Origin: JAJNBA01 sp035512775
Lineage (GTDB): Bacteria > Actinomycetota > UBA4738 > HRBIN12
DNA: 64,000 bases
Direction of reading: 5' to 3'
NCBI GenBank assembly: GCA_035512775.1
Contig: DATKDI010000057.1
Location: 1 to 64,000, forward strand
The notes under the pieces were generated by a model. It made no database searches. It saw only the letters and a program-made list of their open reading frames with translations, and had not been told where the DNA came from. Positions within the stretch are counted from its first letter, which is position 1; every line of letters begins with the position of its first letter. Shown here piece by piece: positions 24,586-32,691 of this stretch. The position numbers and the translations under genes are program-made.

Positions 24586-25680
24586 TTGACCCATCGCGTC
24601 ACGTTGATCCCGGGAGACGGGATCGGACCGGAGGTTGTGGAAGCCGCGCGCAGGGTCGTCGACGCCACCGGGGTCGAGGTGCGCTGGGACGTCGAGGAGA
24701 TCGGCCTCCGGGCGTTCGAGCGGACGGGCGAGGTGCTGCCCGCTCGGGCCGTCTCCTCCATCCGGGAGAACGGCGTCGGATTGAAGGGACCGATCGAGAC
24801 TCCCGAGGGAGCCGGGATCCGCAGCGCGAATCTCGTGTTGCGGAAGGAGCTGGATCTGTACGCGAACGTGCGCCCGTGCACGTGGTATCCGGGCGTGCCC
24901 TCGTTGTACGAGGACGTCGACCTCGTGGTGGTTCGGGAGAACACCGAGGACGTCTACACGGGGGTCGAGTTCGAGGTGGGAACCGTCGAGGTGAAGGAGC
25001 TGATCGCCTTCATCGAGGAGACGACCGGCATCCGCATCCGGCAGGACAGTGGGATCTCGGTCAAAGCTATCTCCCAGGGGGGGAGCGAACGGATCGTGCG
25101 GTTCGCGTTCGACGAGACCAGACGCCGCGGTCGGGCGAAGGTCACGGCCGCACACAAGGCGAACATCATGAAGTTCTCCGACGGGCTCTTCCTCGACGTC
25201 GCGAGGCGCGTCGCCGCGCAGTATCCGGACGTCGTCTTCGACGATCGGATCATCGACGCGCTCTGCATGGAGCTCGTCCAGTCGCCGGAGCGGTTCGACG
25301 TGCTCGTCCTACCGAACCTGTACGGGGATATCGCGTCGGAGCTGGGTGCGGGCTTGATCGGCGGGCCGGGCGTGGCGCCCGGGGTGCAGCTCGGCGACGA
25401 CGTCGCCGTGTTCGAGGCGACGCACGGGACCGCCCCGCGTCTCGCGGGGCGGGACCGGGCGGACCCGGTCGGGCTGATGCTCTCGGCGGCGATGATGCTC
25501 CGGCACCTCGGTGAGGTCGAGGCGGGGGATCGCCTCGAAGAGGCGATCGCCCGCGTCCTCGCCGACGGTGTCGACGTGACGCCCGACCTGCGAGGGCCGG
25601 GGGACGAGCGCCCCGCCGTCGGGACGAAGCGGATGGCCGAGGCCGTGGCCGAACGGCTGCGCGTTGCCTCGGTAGCATGA
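24586..25680 (+). CDS. isocitrate/isopropylmalate dehydrogenase family, isocitrate-type (copy 1)
   Basis: A 364-residue NAD(P)-dependent beta-decarboxylating dehydrogenase. ETPEGAGIRSANLVLRKELDLYANVRP has the Ser-x-Asn-x-x-x-Arg isocitrate-binding pattern. VVVRENTEDVYTGVEFE and LVLPNLYGDIASELGAGLIGG supply Mg ligands. FEATHGTAPRLAGRDRADP is the nucleotide loop. The isopropylmalate-specific GGPKW-RPE motif is absent. It most likely converts isocitrate to 2-oxoglutarate. TTG start at 24586, six bases after AAAGAGG (24573-24579). It is divergent from citrate synthase and 40 bases upstream of mdh. Confidence 0.85.
   Translation: MTHRVTLIPGDGIGPEVVEAARRVVDATGVEVRWDVEEIGLRAFERTGEVLPARAVSSIRENGVGLKGPIETPEGAGIRSANLVLRKELDLYANVRPCTWYPGVPSLYEDVDLVVVRENTEDVYTGVEFEVGTVEVKELIAFIEETTGIRIRQDSGISVKAISQGGSERIVRFAFDETRRRGRAKVTAAHKANIMKFSDGLFLDVARRVAAQYPDVVFDDRIIDALCMELVQSPERFDVLVLPNLYGDIASELGAGLIGGPGVAPGVQLGDDVAVFEATHGTAPRLAGRDRADPVGLMLSAAMMLRHLGEVEAGDRLEEAIARVLADGVDVTPDLRGPGDERPAVGTKRMAEAVAERLRVASVA
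25673..25678 (+). promoter_or_regulatory. -10-like box TAGCAT upstream of mdh
   Basis: The hexamer overlaps the last codons of the isocitrate-dehydrogenase-like gene and lies 42 bases before the mdh ATG. That gives mdh a possible separate leadered transcript. Confidence 0.35.
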
Positions 25681-25720
25681 CGCCTTCGCTCGGACCACCA
25701 CTTGAGGAGCTGATGCGCCC

Positions 25721-26644
25721 ATGAAGGTCACCGTCGTCGGCAGCGGCTTCGTCGGACAGACGACCGCGATGCGCATCCTCGAGAAGCGCCTCGCCGAGGT
25801 CTGCCTGATCGACATCATCGAAGGCAAGCCGCAGGGTCTCGCCCTCGACCTGAGGCAGGCCGCGCCGATCGAAGGCTACGAGCCGTCGATCGTGGGCACG
25901 AACGACTACGTGGACACGGCCGGCTCCGACATCGTCGTGATCACTGCAGGGTTCCCCCGTCAGCCGGGGATGAGCCGGATGGATCTCTTGGGGAAGAACG
26001 CCGCGATCATGCGCGACGTCGTCGAGAACGTGGTGCCAGGTTCCCCCGGGGCCATCCTCGTCGTGGTGTCCAACCCCTTGGACGAGATGACCTTCATGGC
26101 CGCAGAGGTTTCGGGCTTCCCTCGGGAGCGCGTGATGGGGATGGCCGGCGTGCTCGACTCGGCACGGCTTCGGTCCTTCATCGCCGAGGAGCTGCGGGTC
26201 TCGCCCAACCAGGTCGAGGCCATCACGTTGGGTTCGCACGGGGATTCGATGGTGGCGCTCCCACGGCATGCCACGGTGAACGGTACCCCCCTGCCGGAGC
26301 TCGTCGACGAGCCGACGTTGGAGCGACTCTTCCAGCGGACCCGCGACGGCGGCGCCGAGATCGTCTCCCTGCTCAAGTCGGGTTCGGCGTACTACGCCCC
26401 CAGCGCGTCGGTCGTGGCGATGGTCCGCGCGATCGTGCAGGACACCAAGGAGGTCCTTCCGGTGTGCGCCTGGACCACCGGCGAGTACGGGATCTCCGAC
26501 GTGTACGTCGGGGTGGCTGCCCGTCTGGGCGCCAAGGGAGTCGAGGAGATCGTCGAGCTAGATCTGAACGACGACGAGCTGGCGAGGATCCGCGCGGCCG
26601 CCGAGAGCATCCGCGCGAAGTGCGCGGACCTGGCCGACCTCTAG
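25721..26644 (+). CDS. mdh: malate dehydrogenase (LDH-like type)
   Basis: A 307-residue NAD-dependent enzyme of the LDH/MDH family. VTVVGSGFVGQTTAMRI is the dinucleotide fold. ITAGFPRQPGMSRMDLLGKNAAI has the malate-selecting Arg after AGFPR. VVVSNPLDEMTFMAAEVSGFPRERVMGMAGVLDSARLRSF contains the catalytic Asp-Arg region. TLGSHGDSMVAL holds the catalytic His. GAGGAG at 25704-25709 precedes a tiny ATG CGC CCA TGA frame (25712-25723), which overlaps the mdh ATG; initiation at mdh may be coupled to it. Confidence 0.94.
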   Translation: MKVTVVGSGFVGQTTAMRILEKRLAEVCLIDIIEGKPQGLALDLRQAAPIEGYEPSIVGTNDYVDTAGSDIVVITAGFPRQPGMSRMDLLGKNAAIMRDVVENVVPGSPGAILVVVSNPLDEMTFMAAEVSGFPRERVMGMAGVLDSARLRSFIAEELRVSPNQVEAITLGSHGDSMVALPRHATVNGTPLPELVDEPTLERLFQRTRDGGAEIVSLLKSGSAYYAPSASVVAMVRAIVQDTKEVLPVCAWTTGEYGISDVYVGVAARLGAKGVEEIVELDLNDDELARIRAAAESIRAKCADLADL

Positions 26645-26698
26645 AGGCGCGACCGCGCGAGCGCTCCGCGCGAGCGGATCGTCGCGCACGCCGGGCAC

Positions 26699-26704
26699 TA
26701 GCAT
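26699..26704 (+). promoter_or_regulatory. -10-like box TAGCAT of the 55-residue Cys-rich protein gene
   Basis: Six bases before the ATG at 26711. This identical hexamer also precedes pcrA and folD. Confidence 0.5.
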
Positions 26705-26710
26705 GACGGG

Positions 26711-26878
26711 ATGGCGCCCTTCGCCCGCCCGCTTCGCGAGCACGTCGGGAACTTCTTCACCAACTGGTCGGAGTCGGATCTGCCGTTCGGTCGGAAGGTG
26801 GCCCTCACCCTGCGCAACCGAGCGAAGTCGTTCCTGAACAAGGGGTGCTGCGGGCACCACGGCGAACCCGGCTGCTGA
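26711..26878 (+). CDS. 55-residue Cys/His-rich small protein
   Basis: A small basic protein, MAPFARPLREHVGNFF..., with a helical basic middle (FGRKVALTLRNRAKSFL) and a C-terminal KGCCGHHGEPGC cluster. The three Cys and two His could bind a metal or be redox active. Evidence that it is real: its own -10-like box at leaderless spacing, an ATG start, a codon pattern like its neighbours, and a compact fit between mdh and a convergent gene. I recall similar CCGxxGxPGC-ended small proteins in other high-GC genomes but cannot name a family. Function unknown. Confidence 0.72.
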   Translation: MAPFARPLREHVGNFFTNWSESDLPFGRKVALTLRNRAKSFLNKGCCGHHGEPGC

Positions 26879-26889
26879 CGACTCCCACG

Positions 26890-26907
26890 GGATCCCGGTC
26901 GGGATCC
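26890..26907. terminator. short symmetrical hairpin between convergent genes
   Basis: GGATCCC (26890-26896) and GGGATCC (26901-26907) pair perfectly around a four-base loop. It lies between the stop of the 55-residue gene and the stop of the second isocitrate-dehydrogenase-like gene, so it may end transcription from both sides. No T-run is present. Confidence 0.4.
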
Positions 26908-26922
26908 ATCGGTGCGGAACGA

Positions 26923-27993
26923 TTAGGGCGCCAGTGCGGAGGCGATCGCCTCGGCCACGTCCATGGTCGAGGACGAGCCGCCGAGGTCGGGGGTCCGCAC
27001 CTTCCCCGCCTCGAGCATCGAATCGACCCCGCGCTCCACGGCCGATGCGCCTTCGAGCTCGCCGAGGTGGCGGAGCATCATCGCCCCGGAAAGGATCATG
27101 GCGATCGGGTTCGCGACGCCTTTGCCGGCGATGTCGGGAGCGCTCCCGTGGACCGGCTCGAACACCGCGTACTCCCACCCGATGTTCGCGCCGGGGATGA
27201 GCCCCAGTCCGCCCACGAGTCCGGCGCACAGGTCGGAGATGATGTCGCCGTAGAGGTTGGGGAGGAGCAGGACGTCGAATCGGCCCGGCTCACGGACCAG
27301 CCGGGCGGTCAGATGGTCGATCTGCATGTCCTCGAACTCGACGTCGCCTCGATCGATCGAGTCCTCCCTCGCGGTGCGGAGGAACAAGCCGTCGGACGTC
27401 GGCATGATCCCCGCCTTGTGGCCGAGGGTGATCGAGCGGCGGCGGTTCGCCTTCGAGTACTCGAAGGCGAACCGCACGATCCGTCGCGTCCCCGCGACGG
27501 AGATGGGCTTCAGGGTGACGCCCGCGTCCGGTCGGATCTCGAAGTCGGCCAGTCTCCGCAGCTCCTCTCGGAGGGCTTCGGCCTGGGGCGAACCTGCCGC
27601 GAACTCGACACCTTGGTAGAGATCCTCGGTGTTCTCCCGGATGACCACGAGGTCCACCGTGCCGTGTCTCGTCGGCACGCCCGGGAGCGACCTGGCGGGA
27701 CGCACGGCGGCGAACAGATCGAGGCCTTGACGGAGGGCGACGTTGATGCTGCGGAACCCGGACCCGACGGGCGTGGTGATGGGCCCCTTGATCGCGACCC
27801 GCGCTTCCCGGATCGCATCGAGCGTCTCCTCGGGCAAGAGGTCCCCCTGTTCCGCGAGGGCGGCGGAACCGGCCTGACGCTCGATCCACTCGATCCCCGG
27901 AACTGCGGTGTCGAGTACCAGGCGGGCGCCGGCCGACACCTCCGGTCCGATGCCGTCGCCCGGGATCAGCGCGACACGGTGCCGTCCAGCCAC
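26923..27993 (-). CDS. isocitrate/isopropylmalate dehydrogenase family, isocitrate-type (copy 2)
   Basis: A 356-residue paralog of the gene at 24586. TTPVGSGFRSINVALRQGLDLFAAVRP is an even closer match to the isocitrate motif. VVIRENTEDLYQGVEFA, LLLPNLYGDIISDLCAGLVGG and FEPVHGSAPDIAGKGVANPIAMI are the Mg and nucleotide elements. The His-Gly-Ser-Ala-Pro-Asp loop suggests NAD preference. Substrate could be isocitrate or a related 2-hydroxy-3-carboxy acid such as homoisocitrate or tartrate. Start GTG at 27993, six bases after a TAGGGT box on the minus strand. Confidence 0.83.
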   Translation of the reverse strand: MAGRHRVALIPGDGIGPEVSAGARLVLDTAVPGIEWIERQAGSAALAEQGDLLPEETLDAIREARVAIKGPITTPVGSGFRSINVALRQGLDLFAAVRPARSLPGVPTRHGTVDLVVIRENTEDLYQGVEFAAGSPQAEALREELRRLADFEIRPDAGVTLKPISVAGTRRIVRFAFEYSKANRRRSITLGHKAGIMPTSDGLFLRTAREDSIDRGDVEFEDMQIDHLTARLVREPGRFDVLLLPNLYGDIISDLCAGLVGGLGLIPGANIGWEYAVFEPVHGSAPDIAGKGVANPIAMILSGAMMLRHLGELEGASAVERGVDSMLEAGKVRTPDLGGSSSTMDVAEAIASALAP

Positions 27994-27999
27994 CTCGGC

Positions 28000-28005
28000 A
28001 CCCTA
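28000..28005 (-). promoter_or_regulatory. -10-like box TAGGGT (minus) of isocitrate-dehydrogenase copy 2
   Basis: Six bases before the GTG at 27993. Confidence 0.45.
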
Positions 28006-28080
28006 CCCGACCGTCTCGTCGTGAAGGTGGCCTCGATCAGGCCGAGAGCCGATGACCGCGAAGGTGGCGGTCGTCCGGGC

Positions 28081-28488
28081 TCATCCGTCGGCTCCGAGCG
28101 GAAGGTCGAGCTCGAACCAGACCCACGCGCCCTCCGAGCCCGAGACGAGACCCCAGCGATCGGCGATCCTGCTCAGGAGGTGGGGGCTCCAGCCTTTCGT
28201 TGCGAGATGGCGCGGTTTCCGGAGCCCCCCCAGCACGACCCCCGACCCGGCGTCCGTGATCTCGATCCGGATCGAGTCCGGGGAGGTGATCACTTTCACG
28301 GCGATGATCTCGTCCCCGGTGAGCGGCCGGTCCTCTTCGCTCGTGAGCAGCCCGGAGATGAGCAGCATCGCCCGATCCTGGAGTACGGCCGCCTCGCCCG
28401 TGAGGACGCGGGCGAACGCCTCGTGCGCGTCGACCTCGGCCGTGGGACTCACCGGGAGCACGAACTCAGCAGGCGCAAGATCGATCAT
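28081..28488 (-). CDS. anti-sigma-factor-like HATPase (SpoIIAB/RsbW fold) protein
   Basis: A 135-residue protein with a GHKL ATPase-type core. DEIIAVKVITSPDSIRIEITDAGSG contains the D-x-G-x-G metal/nucleotide motif. KGWSPHLLSRIADRWGLVSGSEGAWVWFELDLPL is the G2-box region and final strands typical of bacterial anti-sigma serine kinases. The N-terminal helix has AHEAFARVLTGEAAVLQDRAMLLISGLL, where the usual N-box Asn is hard to place, so kinase activity is uncertain. No sigma factor or anti-anti-sigma gene is adjacent. It may act on a distant partner. A TATCTG hexamer precedes the ATG by six bases. Confidence 0.65.
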   Translation of the reverse strand: MIDLAPAEFVLPVSPTAEVDAHEAFARVLTGEAAVLQDRAMLLISGLLTSEEDRPLTGDEIIAVKVITSPDSIRIEITDAGSGVVLGGLRKPRHLATKGWSPHLLSRIADRWGLVSGSEGAWVWFELDLPLGADG

Positions 28489-28606
28489 ACGGTCCAGATA
28501 TCGCGCGGAATGGCCGGCACGTCAAGTCGGCATCGAGTCGCTTCCGTGATCGACTCATCATGGATATACGCAGGAGTCCCCTCGGGACATCCCGCGAGCG
28601 AGACGC

Positions 28607-29365
28607 TCAGGCGCGATCGAACAGGATGGCTCGCTTCACCTCTTGGATCGCCTTCGTGACCTCGATGCCTCGGGGACACGCCTCGGTGCAGTTGAAGGTC
28701 GTCCGGCAACGGAACACGCCGGTCTTCTCCGAGAGGACGCCGAGGCGTTCGCGGGGAGCGCGGTCCCGTGAATCGAAGATGAACCGATGCGCGTTCACGA
28801 TCGCCGCAGGACCGATGTAGGTCTCGTCGGCCCAGAAGATGGGACAGGAGGTCGTGCAGGCCGCGCACAGGATGCATTTCGTGGTGTCGTCGAACCTCTC
28901 GCGCTCCTCCGGCGTCTGGATGCGCTCGCGCTCGGTCTCGTCGTCATTCACGAGGTACGGCAGCACGGTCCGGTATCCGTCGAAGAACGGCTCCATGTCG
29001 ACGATGAGGTCTTTCAGGACGGGCAGGCCGCGGATCGGCTCGATCGTCACCTTGGGCGCCACGTCCTTCACGAGGACCTTGCACGCGAGCGCGTTGCGGC
29101 CGTTGATGACCATGGCGTCCGAGCCACAGATGCCGTGCGCGCACGACCGCCGGAACGTGAGGGTCCCGTCGAGGTACCACTTCACGTGATGGAGCACCTC
29201 GACCAGACGTTCGAAGGGGTCCACCTGGAGCGTGAACTCGTCCCACCACGCGTCCTCGGAGACCTGAGGGTTGAACCGCTGGATCTTGAGCGCCAGCGTC
29301 ATCAGGTCCGTCGCGCCGACGCGACGCTCGTCCGAGCTGTTCAAGATCTCAGCGGCGGTCGCCAT
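28607..29365 (-). CDS. sdhB: succinate dehydrogenase/fumarate reductase iron-sulfur subunit
   Basis: A 252-residue subunit. RRSCAHGICGSDAMVINGRNALAC binds the 2Fe-2S cluster. CILCAACTTSCPIF, CRTTFNC and TEACPRGI bind the 4Fe-4S and 3Fe-4S centres. The sdhA stop and the sdhB ATG share one base (TGATG), so translation is coupled. Last gene of a minus-strand sdhCDAB operon feeding electrons from succinate to quinone. Confidence 0.97.
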   Translation of the reverse strand: MATAAEILNSSDERRVGATDLMTLALKIQRFNPQVSEDAWWDEFTLQVDPFERLVEVLHHVKWYLDGTLTFRRSCAHGICGSDAMVINGRNALACKVLVKDVAPKVTIEPIRGLPVLKDLIVDMEPFFDGYRTVLPYLVNDDETERERIQTPEERERFDDTTKCILCAACTTSCPIFWADETYIGPAAIVNAHRFIFDSRDRAPRERLGVLSEKTGVFRCRTTFNCTEACPRGIEVTKAIQEVKRAILFDRA

Positions 29366-31104
29366 CAGTACTTCCGCTCCATCGGCACGTAGGGACCCAT
29401 CTTCACCGGTTTCGTCTCCAGACGGATCGAGCCATCATCCCGACGATACGCGAGGGAGTGCTTGAGCCAGTTGGCGTCATCGCGAAGCGGGTGGTCCTCG
29501 CGGTAGTGGGCGCCGCGGCTCTCGTCGCGGGCCTGGGCGGCCGCGACGAGCGCCGCGGCGCAGTCCAGGAGGAACCCGACCTCCACCGCCTCCATCAGGT
29601 CCGTGTTGTAGAGGTTGCCCTTGTCGCCGATGGCGATCCGGTCGTACCGATCCTGCAGTCCGTCCAGGATCTCGCCCATCTTCGCGAGGCTCTCCTCGGT
29701 CCGGACCACGAACGCGAGATCGAACATCGAATCCTGCAGCTCCGACCGGATGTCCGCCACGTTGTCGCCCGTCTGCCGGGTGAGGATCCCGTCGAGCATC
29801 TCGAGCGTGTGCGCGGTGGCGTTCGCCGGTAGCTCTGGCAGGTCGGTCTCGGCGCAATGCTTCGCCATGTCCTGGCCCCCCCGGCGCCCGAAGACCACGA
29901 TGTCCAGGAGCGAGTTCGTCCCAAGACGGTTGGCGCCGTGGACCGAGACGCATGCGCACTCGCCGGCGGCGTAGAGACCGGGGACGAGCGTCTCGTCCGA
30001 ACCGATGACGACACGAGCGTGCACGTCGGTCGGGATCCCTCCCATCGCGTAATGGGCCGTCGGCTGGATCGGCACCGGCTCCCGCGTCGGCTCGACCTGG
30101 AGATAGACACGGGCGAACTCGGTGATGTCCGGCAGCTTCTCCTCCAAGACTCTCGGGTCCAGGTGGGTGAGGTCCAGATAGAGGTAGTCGCCCTTCGGGC
30201 CGAGACCGCGGCCCTCCCTGATCTCCTGATAGATCGATCTCGATACGACGTCGCGCGGGGCGAGATCCTTGATCGTCGGGGCATAGCGCTCCATGAACCG
30301 CTCGCCGTCGCGGTTCCGCAGGATCGCGCCCTCGCCGCGCGCTCCCTCGGAGAGCAACACGCCCAGGCGGTAGAGCCCGGTCGGGTGGAACTGGAAGAAC
30401 TCCATGTCCTCCAGCGGGATGCCACGCCGGAACGCGACCGACGGGCCGTCGCCCGTCAGGGCGTGGGCGTTCGAGGAGACTCGGAACATCCTCCCGTAGC
30501 CGCCGGTCGCGAACAGGACCGACTTCGCACGGAACACATGGAGCTCACCGGTCGCGAGCTCGTAGGCCACCACGCCGGCGGTGCGGCCGTCGTCGGTACG
30601 GAGCAGGTCGAGGCAGTAGAACTCGTTGAAGAACCGGACGTCGCGCTTCACGCACTGCTGGTAGAGGGTCTGGAGGATCATGTGCCCGGTGCGGTCCGCG
30701 GCGTAGCACGCGCGCTTGACCGGACGCTCGCCGTGGTTCGCGGTGTGGCCTCCGAAGCGCCGCTGATCGATCAGCCCGTCCGGTGTCCGGTTGAACGGGA
30801 GTCCCCAGCGCTCGAGCTCGTAGATCGCCGGGACCGCCTCCTGGGTGAGGATCTCGGCGGCGGGCTGGTCCACGAGGTAATCGCCGCCCTTCACCGTGTC
30901 GAAGGCGTGCCACTCCGGAGAGTCCTCCTCGACGTTGCCGAGAGCCGCGCAGACGCCGCCCTGGGCCGCGCCGGTGTGCGAGCGAGTGGGATAGAGCTTC
31001 GAGATGACCGCCGTCCTCACCTGGCCGGAGGCTTCGATCGCGGCGCGGAGCCCGGCGCCGCCCGCGCCGACGATCACGGCGTCGTAGGTATGTGTGGTCG
31101 TCAT
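29365..31104 (-). CDS. sdhA: succinate dehydrogenase flavoprotein subunit
   Basis: A 579-residue FAD subunit. DAVIVGAGGAGLRAAIEA is the FAD Rossmann motif. SHTGAAQGGVCAAL contains the His that covalently attaches FAD. FFQFHPTGLYRLGVLLSEGARGEGA and TAHYAMGGIPTD carry active-site His and Arg residues. ANRLGTNSLLDIVVFGRRGG and the C-terminal ARDESRGAHYREDHPLRDDANWLKH are conserved. It oxidises succinate to fumarate in the TCA cycle, on the cytoplasmic face of the membrane. Confidence 0.98.
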   Translation of the reverse strand: MTTTHTYDAVIVGAGGAGLRAAIEASGQVRTAVISKLYPTRSHTGAAQGGVCAALGNVEEDSPEWHAFDTVKGGDYLVDQPAAEILTQEAVPAIYELERWGLPFNRTPDGLIDQRRFGGHTANHGERPVKRACYAADRTGHMILQTLYQQCVKRDVRFFNEFYCLDLLRTDDGRTAGVVAYELATGELHVFRAKSVLFATGGYGRMFRVSSNAHALTGDGPSVAFRRGIPLEDMEFFQFHPTGLYRLGVLLSEGARGEGAILRNRDGERFMERYAPTIKDLAPRDVVSRSIYQEIREGRGLGPKGDYLYLDLTHLDPRVLEEKLPDITEFARVYLQVEPTREPVPIQPTAHYAMGGIPTDVHARVVIGSDETLVPGLYAAGECACVSVHGANRLGTNSLLDIVVFGRRGGQDMAKHCAETDLPELPANATAHTLEMLDGILTRQTGDNVADIRSELQDSMFDLAFVVRTEESLAKMGEILDGLQDRYDRIAIGDKGNLYNTDLMEAVEVGFLLDCAAALVAAAQARDESRGAHYREDHPLRDDANWLKHSLAYRRDDGSIRLETKPVKMGPYVPMERKY

Positions 31105-31110
31105 GCCGGG

Positions 31111-31554
31111 TCAGGTCACCGCCGGCCAATCGGCCGGGTCGAACGTGACGACGATGATCGTGCCGAGCACCATCAGGGCCGCCCCCAGGACCACGAAGAA
31201 CGCGTTGATCGCGCGCCGGAGGCCGGCGGGTCGCACGTAGTCGAGCACGATGACCCGCAGGCCGTTCACGCCGTGAAGGAGCGCCAGCACGAGCATCAGC
31301 CAGTCCCACGTCTTCCAGAACAAGCTCGACCACCGCAGCTGGACGAACTCGAAGTTCACGCGATCCACCCCCTCGGCCCAGACGTGCATGATCAGGACGT
31401 GACCCACGGCGAGGAACAGCAGGACGATGCCGGAGATCCGCATGAACAGCCAGGTCCAGAGCTCGAAGCCGCCGATCGGGCGATCCCTGCCGGCGCCGGG
31501 AGGCTTCGCCTCGGGAGGCGGCCGATCCGGGCGAGCCTCGGTCGTCGTCGCCAC
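31111..31554 (-). CDS. sdhD: succinate dehydrogenase membrane anchor subunit
   Basis: A 147-residue protein with a proline-rich N-terminal 30 residues and three transmembrane helices (about 36-58, 84-101 and 113-135). RISGIVLLFLAVGHVLIMHV and WLMLVLALLHGVNGLRVIVLDYV hold the haem/quinone-region His residues typical of SdhC/SdhD. GTG start five bases after sdhC. Confidence 0.9.
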   Translation of the reverse strand: MATTTEARPDRPPPEAKPPGAGRDRPIGGFELWTWLFMRISGIVLLFLAVGHVLIMHVWAEGVDRVNFEFVQLRWSSLFWKTWDWLMLVLALLHGVNGLRVIVLDYVRPAGLRRAINAFFVVLGAALMVLGTIIVVTFDPADWPAVT

Positions 31555-31559
31555 CCGGG

Positions 31560-31964
31560 TCAGCCTTCCAGGAGGAGCTCGACGATGGCCGAGCCCATGA
31601 TCAGCGTGATGGGGATCATCGAGCCGACGAACAGGAGGGTGGTGGCGATCCCAAGGCCCCGGATGTGTCTCGTCAAGCGCGGGAAGAAGTCGATCAGCAT
31701 GATCTTCACCCCGTTGAACGAGTGGTACAGGACGGCCGCCACCAGTCCGAGCTCCAGCAGCCGGATGAAGGGGTTGTGGTAGACGGAGGCAACGCGGTTG
31801 TAGGCGTCGGGGCCCCAGCCGACCACGGCGGTGTCCACGACGTGGGCGAACAGGAACAGGATGATCGCGACGCCGGTCACGCGATGAAGGAGCCAGCTGT
31901 ACTGGCCCACGTGACCCTTGTACAGCGGGCCGAACTGACCCTTGCGGTTGGTCTCGGCGCTCAC
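31560..31964 (-). CDS. sdhC: succinate dehydrogenase cytochrome b556 subunit
   Basis: A 134-residue subunit with three membrane helices. WLLHRVTGVAIILFLFAHVVDTAVVGWG contains the HRxTG quinone-site motif and the haem His in FAHVVD. VLYHSFNGVKIMLIDF is the second His motif. The GTG start at 31964 follows a TAGGCT box by seven bases, so the sdhCDAB operon mRNA is probably leaderless. Confidence 0.94.
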   Translation of the reverse strand: MSAETNRKGQFGPLYKGHVGQYSWLLHRVTGVAIILFLFAHVVDTAVVGWGPDAYNRVASVYHNPFIRLLELGLVAAVLYHSFNGVKIMLIDFFPRLTRHIRGLGIATTLLFVGSMIPITLIMGSAIVELLLEG

Positions 31965-31971
31965 CGATGTC

Positions 31972-31977
31972 AGCCTA
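31972..31977 (-). promoter_or_regulatory. -10-like box TAGGCT (minus) of sdhCDAB
   Basis: Seven bases before the sdhC GTG at 31964, the first gene of the operon. Confidence 0.5.
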
Positions 31978-32010
31978 CCGTGGGGGGGCCGCGACGCCGG
32001 GCGCGGCGGC

Positions 32011-32655
32011 TCAGCTGATCCGGATCGCCACCAGGACGCCGTCCCGCGTGGGGACGATCGTCGAGAGGTACCGCTCGTCCTCCGCGACCAGGCGGTTGTG
32101 CTCGAGGACGGCCTCCGTCCATCCGGGGCGCGAGTCGTCCGGATCGGGCACCGCCACGCGGCCATACCAGAGGACGTTGTCGCAGACGTACAGGCCGCCT
32201 CGGCGGATCCGCTCGCTGGCTGCGCGCCACGCGGCCGGGTACCCGTCCTTGTCGATGTCGTTGAAGATCACGTCGAACTCATCGTCGAGCTGCTCGAGCT
32301 CGGTGACGGCGTCGCCGACGTGGAACTGGACGCGGTCAGCGAGCCCGGCTCTCCTCAGGAACTCGGCGGCCTTGATCTCGTTCTCGGGATCCCCGTCGGT
32401 GAGGTGGACCTCGCCGACGGGACCGACGGCACGGGCGTGCCAGTAGGCCGAGTACCCGAAGCCCGAACCGAGCTCCATGATCCGCTCGGCTTCCACGGAG
32501 CGAGCGAGCAGCTCGAGCGTCACACCGACGTTGCGGCCGACGATCGGAAAGGCGTGCTCGTCGGCGTACGCCTCCATCTCGAGGAGCACGGGCTCGTCGT
32601 AGCGGCGAAGGCGCTCCTCCATGTAGGCCTCGATGCGCGGATCGACGATGTCCAT
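32011..32655 (-). CDS. SAM-dependent O-methyltransferase (catechol/caffeoyl-CoA type)
   Basis: A 214-residue methyltransferase_3 family protein. RNVGVTLELLARSVEAERIMELGSGFGYSAYWHARAV is the SAM-binding motif I. GEVHLTDGDPENEIKAAEFL holds the acidic ribose-binding residue. DVIFNDIDKDGYPAAW and RGGLYVCDNVLWYGRV are the metal-binding signature. Family members methylate catechol-like substrates with Mg. The ATG start at 32655 has a TATGGT box six bases before it. Divergent from the mutase gene. Confidence 0.88.
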   Translation of the reverse strand: MDIVDPRIEAYMEERLRRYDEPVLLEMEAYADEHAFPIVGRNVGVTLELLARSVEAERIMELGSGFGYSAYWHARAVGPVGEVHLTDGDPENEIKAAEFLRRAGLADRVQFHVGDAVTELEQLDDEFDVIFNDIDKDGYPAAWRAASERIRRGGLYVCDNVLWYGRVAVPDPDDSRPGWTEAVLEHNRLVAEDERYLSTIVPTRDGVLVAIRIS

Positions 32656-32661
32656 GACGGC

Positions 32662-32667
32662 ACCATA
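32662..32667 (-). promoter_or_regulatory. -10-like box TATGGT (minus) of the O-methyltransferase gene
   Basis: Six bases before the ATG at 32655. It lies twelve bases from the oppositely oriented mutase box. Confidence 0.45.
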
Positions 32668-32678
32668 TCGCGGCACCG

Positions 32679-32684
32679 TAAGCT
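32679..32684 (+). promoter_or_regulatory. -10-like box TAAGCT of the mutase catalytic-subunit gene
   Basis: Seven bases before the GTG at 32692. Confidence 0.45.
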
Positions 32685-32691
32685 TCCCGAC

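Noticed and set aside
24586..27993. 3-isopropylmalate dehydrogenase (leuB) for either dehydrogenase
   Set aside because: Both lack the GGPKW and RPE-type motif and instead have the isocitrate S-x-N-x-x-x-R pattern; no leuACD genes are nearby.
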